Positions 17,148 through 26,884 of a stretch of DNA of 64,000 nt are shown here, one piece after another. Location of the stretch: assembly GCF_008369935.1 (NCBI RefSeq), contig NZ_VTUZ01000050.1:1-64000 (forward strand). Reading direction: 5' to 3'. The translations under genes and the position numbers were made by a program. The DNA comes from Paraburkholderia panacisoli (GTDB taxonomy: Bacteria; Pseudomonadota; Gammaproteobacteria; Burkholderiales; Burkholderiaceae). The notes under the pieces were generated by a model. That model was not told the origin of the DNA, did no database searches, and saw nothing but the letters and a program-made list of their open reading frames with translations. How positions within the stretch are numbered: position 1 is the first letter of the stretch; the number at the start of each line of letters is the position of its first letter.

Positions 17148-17981
17148 TCAGGCTTTTGCCGAATAACCGAGTGCTTTGGAAACCAGCCCAGCGGCTCTCT
17201 GCAACCCCTTTGCAGTTGTGCCAGACCACGAAGAATCAAACTCGCCAGCAGGACCGACAACGCACAGAGCAGCCACAAGCTCACTGCTGCCATCGAATAT
17301 CGGGGCGCTTAGTGCGTGAATCGATTTCGATTGGTCATCTGTGATACGCGCTAGGCCGCGCTTGCGTATTTCGCTGAACAGTAGCTCTGCCTCATCAAAA
17401 TTAGTGGGGAAGCCCGGCTTAGGATGCGGATCGTATTGTGCAAGTTCGCGCGCTAGCAGGTTCTCGGTTCTTTTACGAGGCATCCAGGCGCCAAACGTGC
17501 GCCCAATGGCTGTTCGAAAGAGGGGTAGAACGGCACCCTCAACTGCGGTTAGCATCACGAACCGCCCCGCAGTTTCCTTCAGTACGATGGTCGGCCCGTT
17601 GTTCCAAATTGCCAGAATGGTTGTGTGACCGAGCGCTTCGCAGAATTCATGCATCATTGGCTTGGCAACGCGGATAACGTCGACTGTTGAAATGGCAGCC
17701 AAGCCGAGGCGCAAGGATAGTGGGCCGAGCCGATACCTGCTGGTTTCGGGATCCTGCTCAACATAGCCCATACGGCACAGGCTCACAAGATATCGGTGAG
17801 CCTTCGCGGGATGCATGCCGATCCTCTCTGAGAGATTCTTCAACGTCGGCATTGGCTCTGCATCAATGAAGCTAGTTAGCACCTGCAAGACAGTTTCGGC
17901 AGCTTGCACCCCATGCTTTGCATCTGTATCTTCGTTACCATTACGCGCACTCGGCATAGCTCTTCCTTCTTTGATTGGCAC
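17148..17981 (-). CDS. IclR-family transcriptional regulator
   Basis: A 277-residue IclR regulator. The N-terminal winged helix-turn-helix (about residues 25-85: VLQVLTSFIDAEPMPTLKNL and MHPAKAHRYLVSLCRMGYVE) is followed by the effector domain (FCEALGHTTILAIWNNGPTI, FRTAIGRTFGAW, SAPIFDGSSELVAALCVVGP). An internal ATG at 17957 is another possible start. As the only pathway-type regulator between 1 and 23 kb it is the main candidate to control the catabolic genes here (inference from position). Confidence 0.88.
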   Translation of the reverse strand: MPIKEGRAMPSARNGNEDTDAKHGVQAAETVLQVLTSFIDAEPMPTLKNLSERIGMHPAKAHRYLVSLCRMGYVEQDPETSRYRLGPLSLRLGLAAISTVDVIRVAKPMMHEFCEALGHTTILAIWNNGPTIVLKETAGRFVMLTAVEGAVLPLFRTAIGRTFGAWMPRKRTENLLARELAQYDPHPKPGFPTNFDEAELLFSEIRKRGLARITDDQSKSIHALSAPIFDGSSELVAALCVVGPAGEFDSSWSGTTAKGLQRAAGLVSKALGYSAKA

Positions 17982-18231
17982 AAACGCAAATCAGTGTTGT
18001 CGCACAGATCGTTACTATACGCGTCCGCGCAGAGTTTGCCGCGGGAGTTGCGGGGATTTCGGACGGAAATGTTACGCAGCCGAAGTGGAACAACCTGGAA
18101 GTCGTAGTCTAATGGGGCGTTGCGGTCGAAATGGCGTTCTGGGACCGCAAGGTCCGGCATATTCCCACATTTTTTTGGCGAGGAGCGGATCGGCCCGCAG
18201 GTGCATCGAGCCAAGGGGCATTCTTCGCAGT
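17982..18231. other. Upstream region of the IclR gene
   Basis: No gene seen. It should contain the reverse-strand promoter of the IclR gene, but I find no clear box pair. Confidence 0.4.
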
Positions 18232-18411
18232 CGCTGCCTGATCAGATCAATCTGAAGCATCCGTTGGTGTAATCAGTCGATTGGATTAACTGGGATCGGT
18301 TGCGGCTTGAGATGCGTCGGAGCTTCGTATTCGGCAATGGGCGCCCTGCGTGTCTATTTGAGATCTGTACCCGCGTGGCAGCGTGAAATGAGTCCCTTGG
18401 CCAACATTCTT
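18232..18411 (+). mobile_element. IS5-type transposase N-terminal relic
   Basis: In one frame: LPDQINLKHPLV, a TAA, SVDWINWDRLRLEMRRSFVF and GNGRPACLFEI, then a stop. This follows the N-terminal pattern of many IS5-related transposases (L-D-I-N-x-x-HPLV, a short gap, IDW, then GRP). Only about 55 codons remain, and the catalytic region is missing. Confidence 0.45.
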
Positions 18412-19084
18412 ACGCAGAAGACCTAGTGACCTGTCACCGCTTGCGGCATGAACTGTCCGTCACGATCATGCCGAAGATTAGAGCCGCAGGCTCTCCTCGC
18501 CTCCGTCGGGAACTGGAATTTGCAGATGTCGAGCGCTGCTCTCAATCGACCGGCGTGTGCCAGCGAGCGCGGCCTTTTTGACTGACGTGCGTGTCGGTAG
18601 ATGTTGCTGTTGGGGGGCTGTCGCCGCATCAGCCGGAAAAAGAGCCGAACAAGTGTGGCGGAAAAAGATTTGGGAAGGGTTCACCCAGTTCCGCGAGAGC
18701 CGGATATTGTCCAGTGTCGGGAGCAGTTACTGTGTGCCGCCCTTCGTTTCCCAAGTGCCAACAGGGCAATCGTCTGCTAGCACCTTTGGTGGGCCATATG
18801 CCGTGGCCACCAACGCACCACAAGAGCCATGACGACGGTGTCAATGGGTGAAATTGGGTGGCCGACTTTCTCTCCACGGCTTTAACTGCATTTGGAAAAA
18901 TGCTAGACCCTTCACAGTCTATGTTGCCGTTAGACGAACTCCGCGCATGATCGGCCGCAATTTCCGAAGTCACGATAGCCGTACCCCGATGGCACTGGTC
19001 CGACCGCCCGGCTACCTTATCTTACATTTGTAGTCGGCGATTCGATGCGATCGCGTGCGACCTGCACAGCTAAGCGACCTGGCG
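18412..19084. other. Stretch without a recognisable gene
   Basis: Short open frames occur on both strands, but none has a family signature or ribosome site. It may be further eroded transposon DNA, being contiguous with the IS5-type relic. Confidence 0.45.
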
Positions 19085-20649
19085 CTAGGTTGAGGGTCCG
19101 GTATCACAGAGCTTGAATGCCGATACGGCACCATGCAGATAACCGGTCTGTTCCTTAAGCGATAGTGCCGCAGCTGCAGCTTGTTCGACTAGCGCCGCGT
19201 TCTGCTGGGTCACCTGATCCATTTGCGTAACAGCCTGATTGACTTGCTCGATTCCCTTTGACTGCTCGTCGGATGCGGCGGCAATCTCGCTCATTAAGTC
19301 GCTCACTCTTCGCACCTCCCGCAAAATGGCGATCATCGTCTCGGTTGCCCGATGGACTTGTCTCGCACCGCTCTCGACCCGACTCACTGAATCTGCAATT
19401 AGTTCTTTGATCTCCCTGGAGGCACTAGCGCTTCGTTGTGCAAGCGCGCGCACTTCGCTGGCGACTACTGCAAATCCTCGCCCCTGCTCGCCTGCGCGCG
19501 CCGCCTCGACCGCAGCATTTAACGACAGAATATTTGTCTGAAATGCAATCCCTTCGATCACGTTGGTAATCTGAGCGATCTTGCCGGATGAATCAGACAG
19601 CGCACGCATGGTCTGTACCGCTTGCGCCGTAGCCTCATTGCCCTGCTCAGTGAGAAGCGCTGTGCCGGTGACGACCTGGTTGATCTGGTTGGCGTTGTCG
19701 GCATTCTGACGAACCCTCGACGCCAATTCCTCCATTGACGCGGCAGTCTCCTCCAGCGACGCGGCCTGCTCCTCCGTTCGTTGAGATAGATCGATGTTGC
19801 CGGCCGAGATCTCATGGGCGACGGTATCAATTGTCCGGCAGCCGTCCTGCACGACACTAAAGCCTGAGCCAGCTTGCGTTGCATCATCTGCAGACCGGCC
19901 ATCAGCTGTCCCATCTCATCGTCCGTCTGAACCTCGACATGGGTGGTCAGGTCGCCGTCAGCAATCGCCCTGAAGTGTCGAAGCGCCTGTTCGAGCGGCG
20001 CGCCAATCGCCCGCTGCAGCGACCACCATGCGAACACTGCTGCAGCTACTGCCGTTAGTGCCCCGGCGATAGCTATACCGACAAACCAGTGGAACCGGAT
20101 CTGCGCCGAGTCAAACGTCGCCCGCGCAGCGTTTACTTGGATGTTACCAAGTGAGTCCATTCTGCCGGAGACTTCAAAGAACAGCGACGGTGGTAGGCGC
20201 AACCAGACATCGACGATTCTAGTTGCGTCACGAGTGGCAATTGCGTTGAACATCGGCTCAAGACCGCTGGTAACGAATGCGTCGAACTTCGTATTCGCCT
20301 CGGTCGCTCGGCGCTCTTCATCAGGTCCGGAGAACGGCAGCGCGCGATATGTGTCCAACGCCCTCTGCGATGCGTTCAGCAGATTACGCGCGGCTCGCGC
20401 TTCCTCAGGCACTTGCGGACTGGTCGGATCAAGTGCGACGCGATACAGCCGAAGGCGAGCTCTTGATAGTGCTATGTTTGCCTGAGCTAGTGCCTCGGAG
20501 GAGGCTAGACGGCCGGCATAAAGTTTCTTCACATCGTCGTTGCTCATCGATACCCCGGCGATACCCATGGCGCCGCCGATTATCAGCAGTACACCCAAGA
20601 AGCTCATCGCCAGCGCTAGGCGGACACGTATGCTTATGGTTTTGAACAT
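19085..20649 (-). pseudogene. Methyl-accepting chemotaxis protein, frameshifted
   Basis: From the ATG at 20649: helix 1 (MSFLGVLLIIGGAMGIAG), a four-helix-bundle sensor domain (about residues 33-187), helix 2 (WFVGIAIAGALTAVAAAVFA) and HAMP (LRHFRAIADGDLTTHVEVQT). At about 19855 the frame is lost after KLAQAL; the signalling domain continues in another frame (VVQDGCRTIDTVAHEI, TEEQAASLEETAASMEEL, AFQTNILSLNAAVEAARAGE) to 19085. Adding one base restores the usual KLAQALSVVQDGC. Probably a chemoreceptor for the island's substrate that has lost function. Confidence 0.85.
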
Positions 20650-21418
20650 GTTGTTGGAAGAAGTTGATTCGGATGAGCCAATCCTGTTGGGCTCGCATGC
20701 GATCGAGCCGACGCCCCTCAACTGGGCTGGACGCTGATGATGCCGGCACCACGAGTGCATGAACCCGGAGTCGCGACGCGCAACAGGCCCGTCCCGCTTG
20801 CTTTCTTGCTCTAAGCCACCATCGGATACACTCGCTATACCGTCAAAGCTGGAGTCATTTCCCGCCGACTTACTCGGCGGAATCACTCAAGCCGCTTGTT
20901 CGTCAGTCGGCATCTTTGTAATAGACCGAATCGGCGACAGGGCCCGAAGAGGCAACGGGAGCGCAAATTGCTGTGTGCGTGCGATTGACGGGGAGCTCTC
21001 GACTGCAACTGTACGCGGCCAACTGGTTGCAACATGCCTGTTCCAGTCTGCGACCTCGACCATTGATTTCTAGTCGCTAGTTGTGTCTGCACTTGCCGCG
21101 ATCACAAACTCGATCTGGGCGCGACGCGCGGTCTTGCGCCGAGGGAGAGAGAGACGTTAGCGTACAATCTTGCGTACCGCCGTTGCCAGCCATTAAGACG
21201 TCTCTCGTGCTCTGCGAGTCGAACGTTGTGGCCATCAATGGCGATGACTAGCGCGGCAAAGTCGTGCCGGGTCGCTGCAATCGACAGTATGCCTCCGAGC
21301 ACCGACTTTCCCCAATACACGGACGGTCGACACATAAGTCGTCAACGCGGCAAACCCCGCTTGCAGATACTGCGACCCAGAACTCATCCGCCCGCGCAAG
21401 TCACCACTCCCATGTAGA
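20650..21418. other. Region upstream of the chemoreceptor gene
   Basis: I recognise no gene here. A reverse-strand frame at 21102-21335 (CRPSVYWGKSVLGGIL) has no family I know. The chemoreceptor promoter should lie just above 20650. The rest separates it from the MFS gene. Confidence 0.4.
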
Positions 21419-22732
21419 TCAGGTCGCGTTCACCATATTCCTTCCCCCATCGAACACAGAGCGTTGAAATTTTGGATATCGGCCCAGTGTCAGCAGGAGT
21501 GCGGAGGCAGCACTACAAAATGCGCTGCAAACAATGAGTGAGGACGTGTATCCTCCGGTTGAGGCATACATGCGACTGAAAAGGAGCGGAGCGAGCATGC
21601 AGGCAAACGAACTACAAGAGGCCAGTGTTCCGAAAAGCCTGCCGAAGTCACAGGTGCCGAAGTAGCGCGACACGAGATACGCCGCCGTATCAACTTCGGC
21701 TCCGGTACCGATACCCAATAGGACCATCGCAATCACGAGCATGGTGGACTCTTCTTGGCCTGAAGTGGCAAGGATTGCGCAAGCAAGCGCAGGCAGCAGA
21801 ATGACGAAGGAAAGGACTGCGGGAGCCCAGAGCCGATCGACGAGGTATCCCACAAGTGGTCGACTTGTGAGTACCGCGATCCCATATGCACTTACGATCG
21901 CGGCGGCGTCAACCGCAGAGAATCCTTTGTCGCGCAGCAATGGCACTGCGAAGCTGACCATTGAAAGACTCGCCGCCGAAGCCAATGAAATCGCCGCCAC
22001 GAGGACCCAATATCTCGTCGCTCGAATCCCGTCCGCATAGCTCAAACCGGATTGCCGACCAAGTGCTTCACCAGGCGCAGCGGACGACTCACGGAGAACC
22101 TCACCTGGCACCTTGAACCAGCACAATGTCAACGGCAACACGACCACAACCGGAACAATCGCGAGAAACGCGAAACCGATCTGCCAGCTCCAGCGATTGA
22201 TAAGCCAGGCGAGCACCGGCGGATAAACAGACGCTGTCAACGCAGTACCGCAGAAAATCACTGACAGTGCAAGGCCGCGATTTCGCTCAAACCAGAGAAC
22301 TACGAGATTGGACCACGTGAGCTGTTGCGTTCCCATTCCAACAATGGGTGCCACGAACGCCAAGGCATAGAGCCACCAGATGGAATTCCCGATGAACGGA
22401 AATGACCCCCAGATAATCGCAGTTCCGATCAGCGACAATACTGTGACACGACGCATCCCCCAACGGCGATTAAGCCATCCAACCACAAGGAACGCGACGA
22501 TGACACCGCCGAAGAAGAAGCTCAGCGCCAGTTGCAGCTGGGGACGACTCCAGCCGAACGCTGCCTGCAGGGGCAGTGTCAGTGAGCCGAAGCTGTAGAG
22601 GAAAACGACTGACGGAGCTACGGAAAGGCCGATCACCCCAACGACGAGGATTCTCCATGCAAGACGTATTTCGGCAACATCAATCCCGAAAGAACGCTCA
22701 GGGATGGCTTCAGATTGCTTAATGATTGACAT
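21419..22732 (-). CDS. MFS transporter, intact paralogue of the fragment at 12759
   Basis: A 437-residue, 12-helix major facilitator. The N-terminus (FGIDVAEIRLAWRILVVGVI, FGWSRPQLQLALSFFFGG, LNRRWGMRRV) carries the A-loop motif between helices 2 and 3. The family resembles oxalate/formate antiporter-like and aromatic-acid transporters. It is the only intact inner-membrane transporter in the first 25 kb and so the likely uptake system for the island. It faces the CMD paralogue's 3' end. Confidence 0.85.
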   Translation of the reverse strand: MSIIKQSEAIPERSFGIDVAEIRLAWRILVVGVIGLSVAPSVVFLYSFGSLTLPLQAAFGWSRPQLQLALSFFFGGVIVAFLVVGWLNRRWGMRRVTVLSLIGTAIIWGSFPFIGNSIWWLYALAFVAPIVGMGTQQLTWSNLVVLWFERNRGLALSVIFCGTALTASVYPPVLAWLINRWSWQIGFAFLAIVPVVVVLPLTLCWFKVPGEVLRESSAAPGEALGRQSGLSYADGIRATRYWVLVAAISLASAASLSMVSFAVPLLRDKGFSAVDAAAIVSAYGIAVLTSRPLVGYLVDRLWAPAVLSFVILLPALACAILATSGQEESTMLVIAMVLLGIGTGAEVDTAAYLVSRYFGTCDFGRLFGTLASCSSFACMLAPLLFSRMYASTGGYTSSLIVCSAFCSAASALLLTLGRYPKFQRSVFDGGRNMVNAT

Positions 22733-22928
22733 TGCCGATCCAGTTAAATTGATATTTCATAGTCAACTGCATAGGAGCAGCCATTTGCTCGCACGGTGTG
22801 AAGACTAGTCAGTACGCCAGGTGATGCGAAAGCGGTGGGGCCTCGAAGACAGTGCTTAGGCACAGAGATCACTTCTCACCGTGGCTTTCCAATGAAAGTA
22901 TTGTCGATCCATCGCGTGGTATTACAGC

Positions 22929-23537
22929 TTAACGTCTCGCCTGAGGAACTGGCACCTCAACCACGGGGTCGTCGAAGTCGTCGTACTCGAGACGCAATGC
23001 GCGGCTCATCGTTGCGGACATGTTATACGTACAGATCATGTAGGTAAGTTCCAGGATCGCGACGTCCGACAGAAATTTACGGAGGCACTCAAAACGCTGA
23101 TCGCTGCAGCGACCACCCGCCAGAACGAGGTCATCGGCATATCCGAGCACGGTCCGCTCGACCTCCGAATAGCAAGGCGCACTTGACCATGCGGGAATTG
23201 CTGCCACCTGCTCCTCCGTAGCGCCCGCTTTGCGCAGCCGCTTGCAATGCTGCGAGTAAACGAACTTTGATCCACGTGCCCAGCCTGTGCGTGTCAGGCA
23301 TAGCTCGCGGAGCAATGGAGGGAGTTGCCGCTGCGGGCTTGACTGCCATTCATGGCGATCAAGCATGAGTTCGACCAGCTTTGGATCAAGTGCAAAGACT
23401 GTCCACCAGTTTCCCGGCGTTCCGGTCTCCGTGCCCGGTTGCGCAACCGGATCGCGATCGCCAAAGAACCGGTTATATGCGGCCAGCACCCGGGCCGATT
23501 CGACTTCATCGCGAGAGACTTGCTTCAAACGCGGCAT
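22929..23537 (-). CDS. CMD-family protein, intact paralogue of the broken gene at 10190
   Basis: A protein of 202 residues from the ATG at 23537, which lies 9 bases after AGGAG; an ATG at 23546 directly abuts the AGGAG and is less likely. Core segments are NWWTVFALDPKLVELMLDR, LRELCLTRTGWARGSKFVYS, the catalytic-type QHCKRLRKAG and VLGYADDLVLAGG. Its neighbour downstream is the MFS gene on the same strand. The promoter carries the same operator as the paralogue, so both were under one repressor. Confidence 0.85.
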   Translation of the reverse strand: MPRLKQVSRDEVESARVLAAYNRFFGDRDPVAQPGTETGTPGNWWTVFALDPKLVELMLDRHEWQSSPQRQLPPLLRELCLTRTGWARGSKFVYSQHCKRLRKAGATEEQVAAIPAWSSAPCYSEVERTVLGYADDLVLAGGRCSDQRFECLRKFLSDVAILELTYMICTYNMSATMSRALRLEYDDFDDPVVEVPVPQARR

Positions 23538-23586
23538 GATCAACATCTCCTGTGTTTCCGTCGCCTGCGAACGGATTTTGATTTAC

Positions 23587-23652
23587 GTAACGCGATTACG
23601 TATAGAGTAATAACGTTACGTAGATCATAATTTCGACCGTTGCCGATGTCAA
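23587..23652 (-). promoter_or_regulatory. Consensus-like promoter with nested palindromic operator
   Basis: On the reverse strand TTGACA (23647-23652) and TATGAT (23624-23629) are 17 bases apart. Directly downstream lies ATTACGTATAGAGTAAT (23595-23611, ATTAC-N7-GTAAT), nested in a wider GTAACG...CGTTAC inverted repeat (23587-23619). The 17-mer is identical to one at 10115-10131. A repressor bound here would block transcription of the CMD gene. Confidence 0.65.
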
Positions 23653-23938
23653 TGCGGGTCAGCCCGTCCCAGCGGGATGTTAGGGTTTCTCGCCGCGGAT
23701 TCTTAGGGTTCTCGCCTACAACAGGTGACAAATGGCGAGTACGCACTGGACGTCTTTTGCGTCGCGCCAACACCACGGCCGTTGAAGCTCACGCCTTCCG
23801 CCTCCCGCGCGGGTTCGACGCGCGCCACGCATGTCGCCATGACGGCGTGCCCTCAAGATTCGGACTTACTGGGATGGTCCACCCACTTTTCATCAGGCGG
23901 ATACTGAAGCCCCGAAACCCGTATGTGAGGTCACCGTC

Positions 23939-24999
23939 ATGAACTCCGCCAATTCGCAAGTGATCGGCATCGACGCGGGCAAGAACTGGTTTCATGTAGT
24001 TGTTACGGACGCGAATGGTCATCAGGTCGACCGGCGCAAGCTGGCACGTGGCGCACTTCTGGAAATACATGGCGCAGCGGCAATCGGGACTGGTTGCAAT
24101 GGAGTCATGCGCCGGAACGCAGTTTGTGGCGACCAGGATGCAGGCGCTTGGCCACGACGTGCGACTTGTTCCCGCCCAGTTTGCTACCCCCTTTTGTGCG
24201 ACTTGTTCCCGCCCAGTTTGCTACCCCCTTTTGCAAGTCGAACAAGAATGACTTTAACGACGCTGATGCGATCGCAGAAGCTGCCATCCGAGGCCACATG
24301 CGGTTCTCCCGCGTGAAATCGGTTGAAGAGCTCGACATGCAGGCTCTTCAACGTGCCCGCGATCGAATGATCCGCGAACGGACCGGGCAGATCAATCAGA
24401 TCCGGGCGTTTCTCCTCGAGAACGGCGTCACGATCGTACAAGGCAGAGCGAACTAGCAGCACCGGTTGCCGGGGCTCATGCACGACTCCAGCTCGGGTCT
24501 GTCGGGTTTCATGCTGCGTCTGCTGGACATTCTCGTCGGCCGGTGGCGGGAACTGGGCAACGCGATCAGCAAGCTCACCTATGAGGTCGAGCTGATTGCG
24601 CGCAGCAGCGAACTCTGTGAACGACTCATCAGCATTCCCGGCATTGGCATGCTCAGTGCCACCGCACTCGTCGCCGCCGGCGGCGACGCCAGGCAATTCA
24701 ATCATGCCCGTGATCTGGCCGCCTGGATTGGCCTCGTGCCACGGCAGTTCAGCACCGGCGGCAAGCCCCGTCTCCTGGGCGTCGGCCACCGCGGGAACAG
24801 TTATGTTCGCAAGCTGCTGGTCCATGGGGCGCGCGGTGTCATCAGTCAGCTGAGCCGTTCAAAACATCAGTTGGCAAACTGGCTCACCGAGCTCGGGGCA
24901 CGCGTCCATCCCAACGTTGCCACCGTCGCACTAGCCAACAAGCTCGCCCGAATCGCGTGGGCCGCACTTGTCAAGGGAGAAATTTATCGTTCAGCCTGA
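23939..24999 (+). pseudogene. IS110-family transposase, multiply disrupted
   Basis: The start NSANSQVIGIDAGKNWFHVV is the DEDD nuclease opening. The frame then shifts before GLVAMESCAGTQFVATRMQA, shifts again at a 37-bp tandem duplication (24161-24234), continues as KSNKNDFNDADAIAEAAIRG and has an in-frame TAG at 24454. The C-terminal part ends with SIPGIGMLSATALVAAGGDA, WIGLVPRQFSTGGK and SYVRKLLVHGAR. About 1.06 kb in all, dead. Bases 23653-23938 upstream are non-coding and may include the element's own end. Confidence 0.85.
24161..24234 (+). repeat. 37-bp perfect tandem duplication apart from its last base
   Basis: The unit beginning GCGACTTGTTCCCGCCCAGT occurs at 24161-24197 and again at 24198-24234, differing only in the final base. 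Since 37 is not a multiple of three, it shifts the transposase frame; deleting one copy restores RLVPAQFATPFCKSNKNDFN. A slippage-type event within the element. Confidence 0.9.
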
Positions 25000-25479
25000 C
25001 CCCAACCTGTTACTGCAACCGACGTTGTGTGGAAGAACAGTCAATCGGCGCGATCGTGAACCTGTGTACGTAAAGGGCTCCCTGAAGCCGCGGATTTTCT
25101 AAGGTCGATCGCGCGCGGATACCCATCACGGCCGGCAACATGTTGTCGAGACCGATTAGATTTATGCAGACGCATCTTCCAGACAATGACAAAACTTCGC
25201 TTGCAATTCGTGGATCGACCATAGATTTCGTACGCTAAGCGCTTTGGCGGCTATTCCGAATGTCACTGAACGCCACCCAAACCAGCCGGTGGCGAATGAC
25301 CGCTTCCGGGGAGTGAACGAAATCTCGAGGTGCACCGCCTCTGTTGGTACGACGTTGCCGCCGATCGTGAGTAGCAGTGGCATTTGAAGTCCATTCGCGA
25401 CAAAGGCGTGGCAGGGACATTCGACTTCATTCCAATGGCCCTAGTGTCCCGAGTTAGAAATTCGATTCAGTATTTCTCT
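25000..25479. other. Stretch without a recognisable gene
   Basis: After the IS110 end only short frames occur, with no family signature. A reverse frame at 25162-25383 lacks a ribosome site and resembles nothing I know. Confidence 0.45.
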
Positions 25480-25752
25480 TCACCAATTGGCGACGTACTG
25501 GTTGAACAGACCTAAGGAAGGCATAGGGTTTGCGCGGCCTCGATCAGGCGGAAATACACGCCACGCACCATCTGCGTGTCGAAAGAAGCAGAGCGCAAAC
25601 GTGCCACCCTCCCCCCGTGACGCTTCGACCCGCACGTATCTTCCGTAAGCGCAGCGTGCGTGGCTGAACCGTGTTACCCGCAGCGTTGTGGTCAAATTTG
25701 CGGAAAACCATTTTTCAACCATCAAACGTAAGGACAACTCATCAGTGCTCAT
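25480..25752 (-). CDS. Small hypothetical protein
   Basis: A 90-residue reading frame (LRVTRFSHARCAYGRYVRVE, LCFFRHADGAWRVFPPDR) with a basic, aromatic-rich composition that looks like real coding sequence. I do not recognise a named domain. It could be a small stress or regulatory protein. No operon partner is evident. Confidence 0.45.
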   Translation of the reverse strand: MSTDELSLRLMVEKWFSANLTTTLRVTRFSHARCAYGRYVRVEASRGEGGTFALCFFRHADGAWRVFPPDRGRANPMPSLGLFNQYVANW

Positions 25753-25913
25753 CTGACTTTCCTTCGACTACGTTCCCCCGGTTCTGCCATGTCCATTTGC
25801 AAGCGACCGGCTGGCCCAAAAGCGTTTGCCCTGCTTCGGAAAAATCATCCGAATGCGCCTTGGTGAACCGCGACGGCGCGAGGACTTTGCACCCAACGTT
25901 TTGCTGCGAACTT

Positions 25914-26255
25914 CTAACTCGGGACACTAGATATGTTCGCCCCGTCCCCGGAGGAGGGAACGCCGTAGAGCACCTCGTTGAAGAAGCGAATTCTTTGGGG
26001 TTCCTTCAAAAGCTCACCGATTTGCGCGGCCACGCCCTCCTCGGTGCGCCAGGCGAAATAGGCAAGGTAGGCATCGCGCGACTCCCAGCGTTGCACCGAG
26101 ATAATGTAATTAGGATCGTCCTGATCCTGGCGGATCGAGATCTCTTCGGCGCCGCCGTGCTGCAGGCTCGACGGCAGCAATTTGCGCAAGAGCGCGATCA
26201 AATCCTCGGAACGACCGTCCTTGGTTTTGAACTCGGTAATGATGTTGATGCTCAT
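25914..26255 (-). CDS. Antibiotic-biosynthesis-monooxygenase (ABM) domain protein
   Basis: A 113-residue ABM-fold protein from the ATG at 26255, preceded by AGAGGA. Visible family features are NIITEFKTKDGRSEDLIALL, HGGAEEISIRQDQDDPNYII and VQRWESRDAYLAY. The family includes cofactor-free monooxygenases and small redox enzymes acting on quinones. It follows a SnoaL-like gene on the same strand, with a divergent LysR gene beyond. Confidence 0.75.
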   Translation of the reverse strand: MSINIITEFKTKDGRSEDLIALLRKLLPSSLQHGGAEEISIRQDQDDPNYIISVQRWESRDAYLAYFAWRTEEGVAAQIGELLKEPQRIRFFNEVLYGVPSSGDGANISSVPS

Positions 26256-26370
26256 GTTGTCACGTCCTCTCTTGGTCCGGCTCTGTCGTGGGAACCGGTC
26301 GCCACCGGCTGAAATGACCTCATCGCTCGCAGGCAATCCTGCTTTGCGCGCAGCGCTCCAGGCGATCCGA

Positions 26371-26748
26371 TCAGATCGCAGGTTCGGCGACGGCCGTGTT
26401 CAGCATGATGACCAACTGCGTGATCAGCCCGTCCTGAATGTTGAAGTAGTAAGTCAGCACGACGGGATCGGGCAGCTTGCTCTTGTCGAAGGTGCCGTCA
26501 ACGTTGCATCGGACGATGATGCTGCCGTACTGCTCATAGGCAACCTGCGGGTCTAGCGTGACCTTGTCTCCGAAAATTTCCTTGTCGGCCCATTTACGAA
26601 TGGCCTCGTGGCCGAGGAATTCGCGCCGGTTATCGTTGAGCAGGGCGTCGGGCGCCAGAGTTGCCATCAACAACTCGGGGTCAGGCGCATTGTGAGCCCG
26701 GATGTGGTCCTTGACGACCTGCGGCAGTTCGTTGGTGATGTCTTTCAT
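26371..26748 (-). CDS. SnoaL/NTF2-like protein
   Basis: A 125-residue SnoaL-like protein (VVKDHIRAHNAPDPELLMAT, DALLNDNRREFLGHEAIRKW, ADKEIFGDKV). The family covers small ketosteroid-isomerase-like enzymes and stress proteins. With the ABM gene downstream it forms a two-gene unit that diverges from the LysR gene at 26885, its probable regulator. Confidence 0.75.
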   Translation of the reverse strand: MKDITNELPQVVKDHIRAHNAPDPELLMATLAPDALLNDNRREFLGHEAIRKWADKEIFGDKVTLDPQVAYEQYGSIIVRCNVDGTFDKSKLPDPVVLTYYFNIQDGLITQLVIMLNTAVAEPAI

Positions 26749-26820
26749 GGCGCTTTTGTTTCCCGTAGTGGGCCAGTCGCAGCTACGAGCTCGACGCCAT
26801 CAATCTATCAATTCCCAGTG

Positions 26821-26858
26821 TGGTATGGTACTGAGTCATCTGGAATACCATCGATTCC
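26821..26858. promoter_or_regulatory. Inverted repeats in the LysR divergent promoter
   Basis: Between the SnoaL-like gene and the LysR gene lie TGGTAT (26821) with ATACCA (26845), and GGAAT-N7-ATTCC (26842-26858). The second is a 17-bp palindrome of the kind LysR regulators bind. It lies 26 bases before the LysR start and may serve autoregulation. Confidence 0.5.
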
Positions 26859-26884
26859 GGTCTGGAATGAATTAGGAGGCGCCT

